A DNA stretch of 60,395 nt from Bacillota bacterium (GTDB lineage: Bacteria; Sysuimicrobiota; Sysuimicrobiia; Sysuimicrobiales; Segetimicrobiaceae), in contig JAJPJJ010000110.1 in the NCBI GenBank assembly GCA_021324295.1, positions 1 through 60,395 on the forward strand, written 5' to 3'. A program made the position numbers and the translations under genes. This document shows positions 24,439 through 33,433 of this stretch, one piece after another. Numbering within the stretch: position 1 is the stretch's first letter; every line of letters begins with the position of its first letter. The notes under the pieces are model-generated. The model was not told the DNA's origin. It saw only the letters and a list, made by a program, of their open reading frames with translations, and ran no database searches.

Positions 24439-26988
24439 CTACGCCAGGAGTTTCCCGAGCAGGGTGCGCTTGCTCACCTCGACCAGCAGGAGGTAGGTAA
24501 CGGTCACCCCCGCGAGGAACGCAAAGAACCCCGCAGGCAGCGGGACGAACCCCAGATCGCCCGCGGCGGGGGTAAACGGCAGGAGGACACCGACCAGCAC
24601 CGCCGCGAGGGCCGTCACTGCGAGCGGCGCGCTGGGCCGGCTCCGCAACGGGGAGCCGGCCGTCCGGATGACAAACAGGACCAGCGTCTGCGTGGCGAGG
24701 GATTCCACGAACCAGCCGGTGTGGAAGACCGCCTCCGGGGCGTGGAACACACGGAGGAGCACGAAGAACGTCAGGAAATCGTAGACGGAGCTGATCGGGC
24801 CCACGAGGAGCATGAAGTCGCGGATCGCCCGGATGTCCCACCGGCGGGGCTTCTGCATGAACGCCGGGTCGACCGCGTCGGTGGGGATCGCCAGCTGGGC
24901 GGCATCGTAGAGAAAGTTGTTGAGCAAGATCTGCGTCGGCAGCATCGGGAGGAAGGGGAGGACGGCCGCCGCGGTGGCCATGCTGAGCATGTTGCCGAAG
25001 TTGGAGCTGGTCCCCATGAGCAGATACTTCATCACGTTCCCAAACGCCCGGCGCCCTTCGAGGATCCCACTGTGCAGCACCCGGAGGCTGCGCTCGAGCA
25101 GGATGATGTCGGCGGCATCCCGGGCGACGTCGACGGCGGCCGCGACGGAGACGCCGACGTCGGCCGCGTGCAGCGACGGCGCGTCGTTGACGCCATCGCC
25201 GAGGAAGCCCACGACGTGTCCGCGGGCCTTGAGGGCGAGCAGGACGCGGTGCTTCTGCGCGGGCGAAACCCGTGCGAACACGACGGCCCCCTCGGCCACG
25301 CGCCCCAGCGCGGCATCGCTCATGCGCGCCATCTCGTCTCCCAGGATGATGCGACCCGGCGCCAGCCCGACCTGCGCGCACACGTGGCGGGCGACGAGAT
25401 CGCTGTCGCCCGTCAGGATCTTCACCGCCACCCCGTCCCGTCGCATCGCGTCCAGCACGTCCCGTGCGTCCGGCACCGGCGGGTCCATGAATACCAGGAA
25501 GCCGGCCAGCACGAGGTCGGTCTCGTCGGCCAGGCCGTGCGCCTCCCGCGCGGGCACCGGGCGATAGGCCACGGCGAGCACCCGCATCCCCTCCCGGCTG
25601 AAACCCCGGTGTAGCTCCTCGCTCCGCGCACGCGCCGGTCCATCGAGCGGCTGCGGCCGCCCGTCCACGTCGTGGGAGGAGCAGAGGGGCAGGATGCTCT
25701 CGGGCGCGCCCTTGGTGATCAACAGCCTCTCACCGTCCCGCTCGACCACCACGGACAGCCGGCGTCGCTCGAAGTCGAAGGGGATCTCGTCGATCTTTCG
25801 ATACTGCGCCAGCGCCGGTGGCTCGACTGGGGCCCCGCCGGGGCGGCGGCCGTGCTCCAGGATCGCCGCATCGAGCGGGCTCGTGATCCCCGTCTCGTGC
25901 GCGCTGTTGAGGTAGGCCAGCTGGAACGCGCGCTCGGATGGCCGCCCGGCCGGGTCGACGCTCCGGTCGAGCGCCATCGCACCCGTCGTGAGCGTGCCCG
26001 TCTTGTCGCTGCACAGCACGTCCATGCTCCCGAAGTCCTGGATCGCCGACAGATGCTTCACGATCACCTTCCGGCGCGCCATCTGCACGGCGCCCTGCCC
26101 CAGCGTCACCGCGGTGATCATCGGCAGGTTCTCCGGCGTGAGCCCGACGGCGAGAGCGACCGCGAAGAGAAAGGACTCGACGGCGTTGTGGCGGAGCGCG
26201 ACCCCCGTGAAGAAGACGAACAGCACCAGGAAGAAGACCGTCCGCATGATGAAGAGCCCGAACTGCCGACTGCCCCGCTCAAACTCCGTCTCGGGCGGCC
26301 GGGCTCCGAGACGCGCCGCGATGTCACTCAGGACGGTCGCCCGGCCGGTCGCGACGACCACGGCCTGCGCCGCCCCGCTGACCACGGATGTGCCGAGGAA
26401 CACCATGGTTTCAGCGGCCGGCGCCGCCGCCCCGTCGCTCGGGGCGCGCTTCTCCGCCGGCATCGACTCGCCGGTCAGCGCCGCCTCCTGGACGTGCAGG
26501 TCACGGCTGGCGACCAGCCGGGCGTCCGCCGGCACCACGTCGCCGGCCCCGAGGCGAATGAGGTCGCCAGGCACAACGTCGCGCCGGGGGATCTCGCGCC
26601 ACGCACCGTCCCGCAGCACGGTCGCCGTCGGGGCCACCTGGTCGCGCAGGCGCGCCACCGCACGCTGCGCGCGATAGGTCTGGGCGAAGTTCAATCCTAC
26701 GTTGAGCAGGACGATCACGACGATGATGGACGCGTTCACCAGCTCGCCGAGGAGCGCGGACACGATACTCGCGAGCAGGAGGATGACGACGAGGGGGTTG
26801 GCAAACAGAGCGAGCGCCTGCAGGACGCCGCCGGCGGGCCGGGCCGGCGCCGGGTCATTGGAACCGACCTGCGCCCGCCGGCGGCGGGCCTCCTCGTCGG
26901 TCAACCCCTGGCCGGACACGCTCGGCCGATCCCGCGGCAACGACCGCGCGGGTATCCCCCGCGTTGACGGTGCGCCCGGATCGGGCAT
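24439..26988 (-). CDS. mgtA: MgtA-like P-type cation (Mg2+) ATPase
   Basis: 849 residues. TGESMPAEKR, FLGTSVVSG, GLTPENLPMITAVTLGQGA followed by DVLCSDKTGTLT, KGAPESILPLC, ILTGDSD and GDGVNDAPSL are in order, and the C-terminal HTGWFVESLATQTLVLFVIRT is typical of magnesium-type pumps. It should import Mg2+ or a related cation. Start 26988 is preferred to 27042 because a likely -10 box (TAGTAT, 27046-27041) would place the transcript start inside the longer N-terminus; neither has a clear ribosome site. No ATCGGG operator is present. A fragment of a related ATPase lies at 7717-7836. Confidence 0.85.
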   Translation of the reverse strand: MPDPGAPSTRGIPARSLPRDRPSVSGQGLTDEEARRRRAQVGSNDPAPARPAGGVLQALALFANPLVVILLLASIVSALLGELVNASIIVVIVLLNVGLNFAQTYRAQRAVARLRDQVAPTATVLRDGAWREIPRRDVVPGDLIRLGAGDVVPADARLVASRDLHVQEAALTGESMPAEKRAPSDGAAAPAAETMVFLGTSVVSGAAQAVVVATGRATVLSDIAARLGARPPETEFERGSRQFGLFIMRTVFFLVLFVFFTGVALRHNAVESFLFAVALAVGLTPENLPMITAVTLGQGAVQMARRKVIVKHLSAIQDFGSMDVLCSDKTGTLTTGAMALDRSVDPAGRPSERAFQLAYLNSAHETGITSPLDAAILEHGRRPGGAPVEPPALAQYRKIDEIPFDFERRRLSVVVERDGERLLITKGAPESILPLCSSHDVDGRPQPLDGPARARSEELHRGFSREGMRVLAVAYRPVPAREAHGLADETDLVLAGFLVFMDPPVPDARDVLDAMRRDGVAVKILTGDSDLVARHVCAQVGLAPGRIILGDEMARMSDAALGRVAEGAVVFARVSPAQKHRVLLALKARGHVVGFLGDGVNDAPSLHAADVGVSVAAAVDVARDAADIILLERSLRVLHSGILEGRRAFGNVMKYLLMGTSSNFGNMLSMATAAAVLPFLPMLPTQILLNNFLYDAAQLAIPTDAVDPAFMQKPRRWDIRAIRDFMLLVGPISSVYDFLTFFVLLRVFHAPEAVFHTGWFVESLATQTLVLFVIRTAGSPLRSRPSAPLAVTALAAVLVGVLLPFTPAAGDLGFVPLPAGFFAFLAGVTVTYLLLVEVSKRTLLGKLLA

Positions 26989-27193
26989 GCCCAAGGGCGT
27001 CACCGAGATGTTGCGAGGACGATCTCGCCCACTGGTAAGCATACTAGAAGATCACCTGCGCCTCCGCCGCTGCCTCCCTGGGCGGGCGGAAGCCGGGCCC
27101 GGGGCCCGGACCGGGCCGGGGCCGCACGGAGGATGCGGCCGCCCACCGGCGCGAACCCCGAGCGCAATGCGTGCTGTGGAGGTGTCGTGGGAA

Positions 27194-28381
27194 ATGTCGG
27201 GAGTGTCCCGCGCCGTCAACATTGCGGATCTGCGCCTCATGGCGAAGCGACGTCTGCCCAAAGCGATCTTCGACTACGTCGACGGCGGCGCCGAGGACGA
27301 GATCACCCTTCGGGAGAATCGCCGCGCGTTCGAGGAGGTGACCTTCCGGCCGCGTCACGGCGTGGACGTGCCGGAGGTCGATCTTCGCGTGCGGGTGCTC
27401 GGGCACGAGCTCGCCCTGCCCGTGCTCCTGGCCCCGGTCGGCTACTGCCGGATGCTTCACCCGCAAGGCGAGGTCGCCGCCGCGCGCGCCGCCGGGGCAG
27501 CCGGGACCGCTTACGTCCTGTCCACCGCGTCCGGCCACCGCCTGGAGGACGTGAAGGCGGCGACCGCGGGACCGGCGTGGTTCCAACTGTATCTCACGGG
27601 AGGGCGCGAGGCGGCGACCGACGCGATCCTCCGCGCCCGCGCGGCGGGATACTCGGCGCTGGTCATCACGATCGACACGTACGTCATCGGCATGCGGGAG
27701 CGCGACCATCGCAACGGGACCGCGATCCTGCTCGGCGACAACCCGTTTGCCAAGCTGCCCTATCTGCCCAACATCCTCGCCCATCCGGGCTGGCTCATCG
27801 ACTTTCTGCGGGACGGCGGCGTCCACCCGCTCCCCAACATCGTGGTCCCCGGTGAGGGCCCGCAGCCCCTTCGCGACGTCGGGAGCCTGATCCGGCGCTC
27901 GTTCACCTGGGCCGACCTGCCGTGGATCCGCGAGGTGTGGCCAGGGCCGATCGTGTTCAAGGGCGTGCTCACCGGCGACGACGCGCGCCGGTGCGTCGAC
28001 CACGGCGCGGCCGCCGTCATCGTGTCGAACCACGGAGGCCGGCAGCTCGAGTCCTCTCCGGCGGCGCTGCGCGTGCTGCCGGAGATCGTCGATGCCGTCG
28101 CGGGTCGAGCCGAGGTGCTGATGGATAGCGGCGTGCGCCGGGGCACCGACGTGATCAAAGCCGTCTGTCTGGGAGCCCGCGCGGTCTTGATCGGACGCGC
28201 GTATGCCTACGGGCTCGGCGCGGCGGGCGAAGCGGGGGTGACCCGGGCCCTCGACATCATCAAAGCCGACCTGGTGCGGAATCTCCAACTGCTCGGCTGC
28301 CCGTCGATCGCCGCGCTGGACCGGTCGTACGTGAACGCGCCGGCTTGGGCGGCGCCCGTCCCCGCGCGCCGCGCCACCTGA
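27194..28381 (+). CDS. FMN-dependent alpha-hydroxyacid dehydrogenase/oxidase
   Basis: 395 residues of the lactate dehydrogenase/glycolate oxidase family. FDYVDGGAEDEITLREN near residue 25, LAPVGYCRMLHPQGE, WFQLYL, IVSNHGGRQLESSPA (catalytic His and substrate Arg) and DSGVRRGTDVIKA (FMN phosphate) are all present. It would oxidise lactate or a related 2-hydroxyacid to the 2-oxoacid. ATG 27194 lies 10 nt after GGAGGT; the ATG at 27168 has no ribosome site. Divergent from mgtA. Confidence 0.87.
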   Translation: MSGVSRAVNIADLRLMAKRRLPKAIFDYVDGGAEDEITLRENRRAFEEVTFRPRHGVDVPEVDLRVRVLGHELALPVLLAPVGYCRMLHPQGEVAAARAAGAAGTAYVLSTASGHRLEDVKAATAGPAWFQLYLTGGREAATDAILRARAAGYSALVITIDTYVIGMRERDHRNGTAILLGDNPFAKLPYLPNILAHPGWLIDFLRDGGVHPLPNIVVPGEGPQPLRDVGSLIRRSFTWADLPWIREVWPGPIVFKGVLTGDDARRCVDHGAAAVIVSNHGGRQLESSPAALRVLPEIVDAVAGRAEVLMDSGVRRGTDVIKAVCLGARAVLIGRAYAYGLGAAGEAGVTRALDIIKADLVRNLQLLGCPSIAALDRSYVNAPAWAAPVPARRAT

Positions 28382-28452
28382 CCTCCGGGGGTGGCGCGGC
28401 GCGCGGCGCAAGGTGCGACGCCTCCGCCGGACGCTCGCACGAGCGACCACGC

Positions 28453-28695
28453 CTACCCTCCGGCCGCTCGCCGGACCCGCTCGAGCGCCTCGCGTCGGCG
28501 ACGCTCGAACTCCTCGCGAATCAGATCACCCTCTTCGTACCGATGCCACAGCTCCTCCAGCGGGTCAGCCGACGGGCGCCGCCGGTCGTTCACGGTCAGG
28601 AGCAGGAACCCGATGAGCCCGAGGAGCAGGCCGCCCAAACAGAGGGCCACCAGCGCGCCCCAGACCCACCCGGGCCCAAAGAGAGCCGGCCACAT
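28453..28695 (-). CDS. Small membrane protein with C-terminal SHOCT-like motif
   Basis: 80 residues: one or two membrane segments (VWGALVALCLGGLLLGLIGFLLL) and a C-terminal DPLEELWHRYEEGDLIREEF, the SHOCT pattern of an amphipathic helix with a Gly turn. One of three such genes here (also 34652 and 48205). It follows the CBS gene by 25 nt and should be in its operon. Function unknown; SHOCT segments are thought to mediate oligomerisation. Confidence 0.75.
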   Translation of the reverse strand: MWPALFGPGWVWGALVALCLGGLLLGLIGFLLLTVNDRRRPSADPLEELWHRYEEGDLIREEFERRRREALERVRRAAGG

Positions 28696-28720
28696 CGCAT
28701 CTCACCGCCCGTCCCACCCG

Positions 28721-29221
28721 TCACGACGCGGAGGCGCCGGCGCGGCTCGGCCGGCGACCCGTTCCCCGCGCGCCGCCGATCCTCGGATGCGGTCCCCGCC
28801 TCGCCGTCCGGCTCGGGACCGCGCGATCTCGCGGGCTGCGGCCCTGCGCGAGCGGCGAGGTCCCCTCGTGCAGGTTCAGGAACACCTTGATGATGTCGCT
28901 GACGCTGACGATCCCCACGACCCGCCCGCCCCGCACGATCGGGATCCGCCGCACCATCTGATCGAGCATCGTGGCCGCGAGCTCCTCGACCGGCGTGTCT
29001 TCCGCGGCGGAGATCGGATCGGGCTTCATGACGTCCAGCACCGTCCCGTCGGACCTGCCGGCGAGGTCGGCGAAGCTGACCATGCCGACGAGCTGCTCCG
29101 TCCGGTCGACAACCGGCGCGCCGTGGATCCGGTAGTGCAACAGCGCGTCGGCCGCCTCCGGCACCGACATCTCCGGCGTCAGGGTCACCACATCTCTGGT
29201 CATCAGATCCCGCGCATCCAT
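28721..29221 (-). CDS. CBS-domain-pair protein
   Basis: 166 residues. Two CBS motifs: MTRDVVTLTPEMSVPEAADAL with YRIHGAPVVD, and VMKPDPISAAEDTPVEELAATM with RIPIVRGGRVVGIVSVSDI. Such pairs bind adenine nucleotides and act as energy sensors; Hrp1 of the mycobacterial DosR regulon is of this type. The C-terminal 40 residues are Arg/Pro-rich and uncertain. The start follows GGGGAGGG. It is under the conserved operator, and its 5' end overlaps the methyltransferase 3' end by 19 nt. Confidence 0.82.
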   Translation of the reverse strand: MDARDLMTRDVVTLTPEMSVPEAADALLHYRIHGAPVVDRTEQLVGMVSFADLAGRSDGTVLDVMKPDPISAAEDTPVEELAATMLDQMVRRIPIVRGGRVVGIVSVSDIIKVFLNLHEGTSPLAQGRSPRDRAVPSRTARRGPHPRIGGARGTGRRPSRAGASAS

Positions 29222-29928
29222 ACGCGCCGCCCTCCCCTTCGAGCTCTCCCGTCCATCGCGACCACCGTAGCACGATCTCCGTCTCGACGGCATCGGGTGG
29301 CGGCTTGATTGCGATCAGGCGCCGGCACGGCGCGCTCCGGCCCTGCCGTCCGCTCTCGCCCGGACGGACGGAAGGCCACGAGCCGACACACGCCGGCCGG
29401 CCGCCGGGGCGGCGCCGCAGGCAGCTCCTCGTAGTGGGCGATCTCGAGGCCCGCGCAGGCCTGTGCCAGCTCCCCCGGCCGGGGCCGCCGCGCGCTCCTC
29501 TCCGGCGGGTCGCGGTCGGGATCGTAGAGCCGGGTCTCCATCAGCAGCGCCCCGCCGGGAACGAGCGCCCGGGCGAGCTGGGGGAGCAGGGCACGGTTCA
29601 AGTAGTACGTCTTGACGATCAGATCATACGCGGCGGCGGGCAGTTGTATCTCGTCCAGGTCCACCACGGCCGCGCTCACGGGGAGCGCACGCGCGCGCGC
29701 CCGTGCCACAAGCACCGCCAGCGCGACCCGCGAGATATCCAGCGCGTGGACGCGGTACCCGTGCCGGGCCAAGTAGAGCGCGTGACGCCCACACCCCGCC
29801 GCGAGGTCGAGGGCGCGTCCCCGCGGAAGGTGCGGAAGCCACGCGACGAGATACGGGATCGGGCGGCCCGCGAGGCCGGAGATCCCCTCCGCGTATCTGC
29901 GGTCCCAGAGGAGTCGGTCCTCGTGCAC
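29203..29928 (-). CDS. SAM-dependent methyltransferase (class I, TehB-like)
   Basis: 241 residues. Motif I, LDLAAGCGRHALYLARHGY, and HALDISRVAL that follows mark a class I methyltransferase. The recognisable fold ends near residue 182 (CRLVAFRPS); the last 55 residues are Arg-rich and cover the promoter of the next gene, so the original stop may have been lost. The start is GTG 29928. It lies 104 nt behind the zinc-ribbon gene, likely its operon partner. Substrate unknown. Confidence 0.78.
   Translation of the reverse strand: MHEDRLLWDRRYAEGISGLAGRPIPYLVAWLPHLPRGRALDLAAGCGRHALYLARHGYRVHALDISRVALAVLVARARARALPVSAAVVDLDEIQLPAAAYDLIVKTYYLNRALLPQLARALVPGGALLMETRLYDPDRDPPERSARRPRPGELAQACAGLEIAHYEELPAAPPRRPAGVCRLVAFRPSGRERTAGPERAVPAPDRNQAATRCRRDGDRATVVAMDGRARRGGRRVWMRGI
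29264..29309 (-). promoter_or_regulatory. Regulon operator plus -10 box for CBS-SHOCT operon
   Basis: ATCGGGTGGCGGCTTGAT at 29292-29309: the promoter-proximal arm is perfect, the distal arm 4 of 6. TACGGT (29269-29264) lies 22 bp on. It sits inside the methyltransferase 3' coding region. An FNR-like TTGATTGCGATCAG (29305-29318) overlaps the distal arm. Confidence 0.68.
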
Positions 29929-30032
29929 CGCCTTCGCCCCCTCGCCGCAGCCGGGGCGCGCGCATCCCCGCGCACCGGATTACGCGGCCGCGCCGCCCGT
30001 GCGCGCCCGCGGCCGACCACGCTCAGGCCGCG

Positions 30033-30218
30033 TCAGGCCGGAGGCTCGGTCGGGCGGCGTATCTCCGCCGGCTGGGCCCCGCCCGGGCCTGGCTCGGCGG
30101 GGGCCTCGAGCTCACCCCAGTAGCACTCGTCGCAGAACCGCACCACGATCCCACGGCGCTCGAGCTCGTATCGGACCTGTCTCAGGCCGCATCTCTCACA
30201 CACCGGGGCCGGTCCCAT
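30033..30218 (-). CDS. Small zinc-ribbon protein
   Basis: 61 residues. CERC near residue 7 and CDEC near 29 form a four-cysteine zinc knuckle; the remainder is Pro/Glu-rich. The ribosome site GGAGGTCGACG before the ATG is strong. Driven by a perfect copy of the operator (30293-30310) and followed by the methyltransferase. Role unknown; small proteins of this kind can bind nucleic acid or partner proteins. Confidence 0.7.
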   Translation of the reverse strand: MGPAPVCERCGLRQVRYELERRGIVVRFCDECYWGELEAPAEPGPGGAQPAEIRRPTEPPA

Positions 30219-30264
30219 CGTCGACCTCCGGCGCCCGAGGTCGCATGCCCCCGGCGCCACCTGA

Positions 30265-30310
30265 AGCCTAGCACGCGCGCGGCGGCAGCGGGATCGGGCC
30301 CGCGCCCGAT
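30265..30310 (-). promoter_or_regulatory. Regulon operator plus -10 box for zinc-ribbon operon
   Basis: Perfect arms, ATCGGGCCCGCGCCCGAT at 30293-30310, then 22 bp, then TAGGCT (30270-30265), the same hexamer as in front of the cupredoxin gene. Confidence 0.8.
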
Positions 30311-30368
30311 TGTCGCCCGGCCAGCGGCCGGATGAGGCAGCGCGCCGCGAGACCCCGGCGTCCCTCGA

Positions 30369-30413
30369 ATCCGGTCCCCGCCGGATGGCCGTCCGGGCGG
30401 GAGGCCCTATACT
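30369..30413 (+). promoter_or_regulatory. Regulon operator variant plus -10 box for CBS-USP operon
   Basis: ATCCGGTCCCCGCCGGAT at 30369-30386, symmetric arms with C for G at position 4, then 21 bp, then TATACT (30408-30413). Divergent from the zinc-ribbon promoter 58 bp away. Confidence 0.72.
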
Positions 30414-30460
30414 GTGAAGTGGGGCGCGCCGACCAGCGAGACGTGGGGAGGGACGTGGCC

Positions 30461-31066
30461 ATGTTGGTGAGGAATCGCATGACAAGCCCTGTGGTCACCA
30501 CGACGCCGACGACGGACACCACGACCGCGCTGCGGACGATGTACGCCCGCAGGATCCGCCGGCTCCCCGTCGTGGACGAGCGGGGAGCGCTGGTGGGGAT
30601 CGTCACCCTGCGGGACCTGCTGGAGAAGGCCAAGGGCGGCGCGCCGGTCGCGGCCGTGATGACGTCCAAGCCGTACACCGTCGGCCCGGACACGCCGATG
30701 GTTCGGGCCGCGGCGTTATTGCGGGATCTCGGGGTCGGGGCGCTGCCTGTGCTCGACCGCGGTCGGCTCGTCGGCATCATCACCGAGAGCGACATCTTCG
30801 ATGCATTCCTGGAGCTGCTGGGCGCCAGGCAGGAAGGCGTCCGGCTCGTGGTCCCGCTCACCGACATCGCAGAGGACATCGTGGGCATCCTGCGGGCGGT
30901 CGCGCCGACCGGGGCGCGGGTGACCGGCCTCACGACGTACGCGGACGGCGGGCGCCCAACCGTGATCGTAACCGCGGACGAGCGCGACCCCCGGGATCTC
31001 GTGCGGGCGCTGATCGCGGCCGGGTTCGAACCGAGCAGCATCAGCGTGCAGAGCGCGGCCGCTTAG
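30461..31066 (+). CDS. CBS-pair protein with C-terminal ACT-like domain (AcuB-like)
   Basis: 201 residues. The CBS pair covers about 1-125 (VRNRMTSPVVTTTP, RRIRRLPVVDERGALVGIVT, VMTSKPYTVGPDTPM, VGALPVLDRGRLVGIITESDI). Residues 128-200 begin VRLVVPLTDIAEDIVGIL and look like an ACT domain, a ligand-binding regulatory fold. The layout matches AcuB, linked to acetoin metabolism in bacilli, but that role is not implied here. Clear ribosome site GGGGAGGGA. First gene of an operon with the USP at 31133. Confidence 0.83.
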   Translation: MLVRNRMTSPVVTTTPTTDTTTALRTMYARRIRRLPVVDERGALVGIVTLRDLLEKAKGGAPVAAVMTSKPYTVGPDTPMVRAAALLRDLGVGALPVLDRGRLVGIITESDIFDAFLELLGARQEGVRLVVPLTDIAEDIVGILRAVAPTGARVTGLTTYADGGRPTVIVTADERDPRDLVRALIAAGFEPSSISVQSAAA

Positions 31067-31132
31067 GGCGCGCGAGCATCGCCCCGGAGAACGGCTGACC
31101 GACGGGAGGCATGCGGAGGCCACGACGGACAC

Positions 31133-31597
31133 ATGAGCACACCGGTCGTGCGGCGTCTTCTCGTGCCGATAGACTTCTCCGAGGGTTCGGTCCGGGCCCT
31201 CGCCTGGGCGCGGGCACTCGCCCGCGCGTGTGATGCGCAGATCGTGCTCCTCCACGTCGTGGATCTCGGGGCGACGTGGGTACCACTGAGCGGCCCCGCC
31301 GTGTATCCGGCGCCGGTGCCACCGAGCATCGCGGCGCAGGTGGCGGACGTCGCCAGGGCAGCGCTCGAGGGGCTGGAGCAGGAGGCGCCGGAGGTGAGCC
31401 AGCGCATCGTGCGCACGGGCCATCCCCGTGACGTCATCCCCGAGGTCGCGCGGGAGATCGCCGCCGATCTGATCGTCATGGGCAGCCACAGCCGCCGGGG
31501 CGTCTCCCGTCTCCTCATCGGCAGCGTTGCCGAGCACGTGGTCCGGCACGCGCCCGTCCCCGTGCTGGTCGTTCGCGGCGAGGGCCTGGAGGCATAG
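31133..31597 (+). CDS. Universal stress protein, ATP-binding type
   Basis: 154 residues, one Usp domain: LLVPIDFSEGSVRALAWARAL at the N-terminus and GSHSRRGVSRLLIGSVAEHVV near the C-terminus, which fits the G-2x-G-9x-G-S nucleotide motif. Usp proteins of this type influence survival under energy or oxygen limitation. It follows the CBS gene after 66 nt with no promoter of its own visible. One of three Usp genes in the window. Confidence 0.87.
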   Translation: MSTPVVRRLLVPIDFSEGSVRALAWARALARACDAQIVLLHVVDLGATWVPLSGPAVYPAPVPPSIAAQVADVARAALEGLEQEAPEVSQRIVRTGHPRDVIPEVAREIAADLIVMGSHSRRGVSRLLIGSVAEHVVRHAPVPVLVVRGEGLEA

Positions 31598-31746
31598 CTC
31601 AACCGGTCCCGCGATCGGGAGCCCGGAGACCGGCCGGCGCCGGCGGAATCGGGGACCGGCCAGACGCCGCGACAAGCAGGGGTGGACGCTCAGGCCTCGA
31701 AGGCTCGCGCGTCACCGCCTCGCCCGGATGCGCCCTGGAGGGGGAG

Positions 31747-33366
31747 ATGCGATCGTTTGCGTGTGGCCTCGACTTCGGGACCGAATCCGCCCGCGCGCTG
31801 CTCCTCGACCTGGCCACGGGGGAGGAAGCGGCGGTCGCCGTCCATCCCTATGCGCACGGGATCATGGACCGGTCGCTGCCCGGGGGCCGGCCCCTCCCCC
31901 CGCTGTGGGCCCTCCAGCACCCCGCCGACTACCTCGAGGCCGCCCGGATCCTGCTCGGCCGCATGTGCGCGGAGGCCCGCCGGCTCGGCGGGACCGTCGC
32001 CGGGATCGGGATCGACTCCACAGCGTCGTCGCCGCTGCCGGCGAGGGCGGACGGCACGCCGCTCGCCCTCGTCGACGCCTTCCGAGATCAGCCGCACGCC
32101 TACGTCAAGCTGTGGAAGCACCACGCCGCCGAACCCCACGCCCAGGCCATCAACGCGGCGGCGCCACCGTTCCTCAAGTACTACGGCGGGAAGACGAGCG
32201 CCGAGTGGTCGCTGGCGAAGGCGTGGCAGGTCCTGGACGAGGCGCCTCAGGTCTGGGACGCCGCGGAGCGCTGGATCGAGGCCGGGGACTGGCTCGTCTG
32301 GCAGCTTGCCGGCGAGGAGGTCCGCTCCATCTGCCAGGCCGGCTACAAGGCGCACTGGCAGCCAGAGTGGGGCGGATACCCGGACCGCCAGACGCTCCAA
32401 CAGCTCCACCCCGGGCTCGAGACCTGGGTCGACAGGCTCGCGCCGCCCCGACCTGTCGGCACGCCGGCCGGGGGGCTCACCCGGCGGTGGGCCGACGCGA
32501 CGGGGCTCCCGGAAGGCACGCCGGTCGCGGTGGCGGTCATCGACGCCCACGCGGCCGTTCCCGGAGTGGGCGTGCGCTCGCCGGGGATCCTGGTGCTCGT
32601 CCTGGGGACATCGTCGTGCCACATGGTCATGAGTCGGGCGGCTCGGCCCGCCCCCGGGATCGCGGGGATCGTCGACGGCGGGATCCTACCCGGGTATTAC
32701 GGCTACGAAGCCGGCCAGGCGGCGACCGACGACATGCTCGAGTGGTGGGTTCGGATCCTGGGGTGGGACGCGGGCAGGCACCCGGATGCGCTCTTCGACA
32801 AGCTCAACGCGGAGGCCGCCGGCCTCTCCGGCCCCTCCGGCCTCGTCGCCCTGGATTGGTGGAACGGCTGCCGGACTCCGCTCATGGACGCGAGCCTGAA
32901 GGGCGTGCTCACCGGGATGACGCTCGCCGTGACGCCCGCGCAGATCTACCGCGCGCTCGTCGAGGCCACGGCGTTCGGGACGAGGGTCGTCGTCGAGACG
33001 CTCGAGGCCGCCTCCGGCTCGATCGCGGAGGTGCGGGCCACGGGCGGGCTCAGCCGCACGGAGTTCATCGTGCAGATCTACGCCGACGTCCTCGGCCGGG
33101 AGGTGCGGGTGAGCCCCTCTCCCCACGCCACCGCGCGCGGCGCGGCGGTGTACGGGGCGATGGCCGCCGGCCGGGACGCGGATGCGTCGCCGGCCCTTCG
33201 TCCCTACCACCCCCGCGCGACCGCGGCGTACGACGCCGCCTACCACGCGTATCGCGACCTGTTCGCGCATTTCTCCGGCGCGTCCACGGCTCCGGCGCGA
33301 CGCCGGCCGGGAGCCGATCCGCCTCCACGGGAACACAACGGCGGCCGGCGATCTACGCGCCAGTGA
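31747..33366 (+). CDS. araB: Ribulokinase-like FGGY kinase
   Basis: 539 residues. ACGLDFGTESARALLLDL at the N-terminus, HPYAHGIMDRSLPGG, WALQHPADYLEAARIL, IGIDSTASSPLP and DWWNGCRTPLMD are ribulokinase features; ribulokinase makes L-ribulose 5-phosphate from L-ribulose. An AraD-type epimerase could then give xylulose 5-phosphate, the phosphoketolase substrate; the class II protein at 14125 is a candidate. The last 35 residues are Arg/Pro-rich run-on. Ribosome site GGAGGGGGAG. It may be read from the CBS-USP promoter, as no other is visible. Confidence 0.83.
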   Translation: MRSFACGLDFGTESARALLLDLATGEEAAVAVHPYAHGIMDRSLPGGRPLPPLWALQHPADYLEAARILLGRMCAEARRLGGTVAGIGIDSTASSPLPARADGTPLALVDAFRDQPHAYVKLWKHHAAEPHAQAINAAAPPFLKYYGGKTSAEWSLAKAWQVLDEAPQVWDAAERWIEAGDWLVWQLAGEEVRSICQAGYKAHWQPEWGGYPDRQTLQQLHPGLETWVDRLAPPRPVGTPAGGLTRRWADATGLPEGTPVAVAVIDAHAAVPGVGVRSPGILVLVLGTSSCHMVMSRAARPAPGIAGIVDGGILPGYYGYEAGQAATDDMLEWWVRILGWDAGRHPDALFDKLNAEAAGLSGPSGLVALDWWNGCRTPLMDASLKGVLTGMTLAVTPAQIYRALVEATAFGTRVVVETLEAASGSIAEVRATGGLSRTEFIVQIYADVLGREVRVSPSPHATARGAAVYGAMAAGRDADASPALRPYHPRATAAYDAAYHAYRDLFAHFSGASTAPARRRPGADPPPREHNGGRRSTRQ

Positions 33367-33433
33367 TCACGCCGCGGCGTCTACGTCTCGCATCGGTCCC
33401 TCCCCCGGCACGGGAGCGCCCGCTCCGCCCCGC

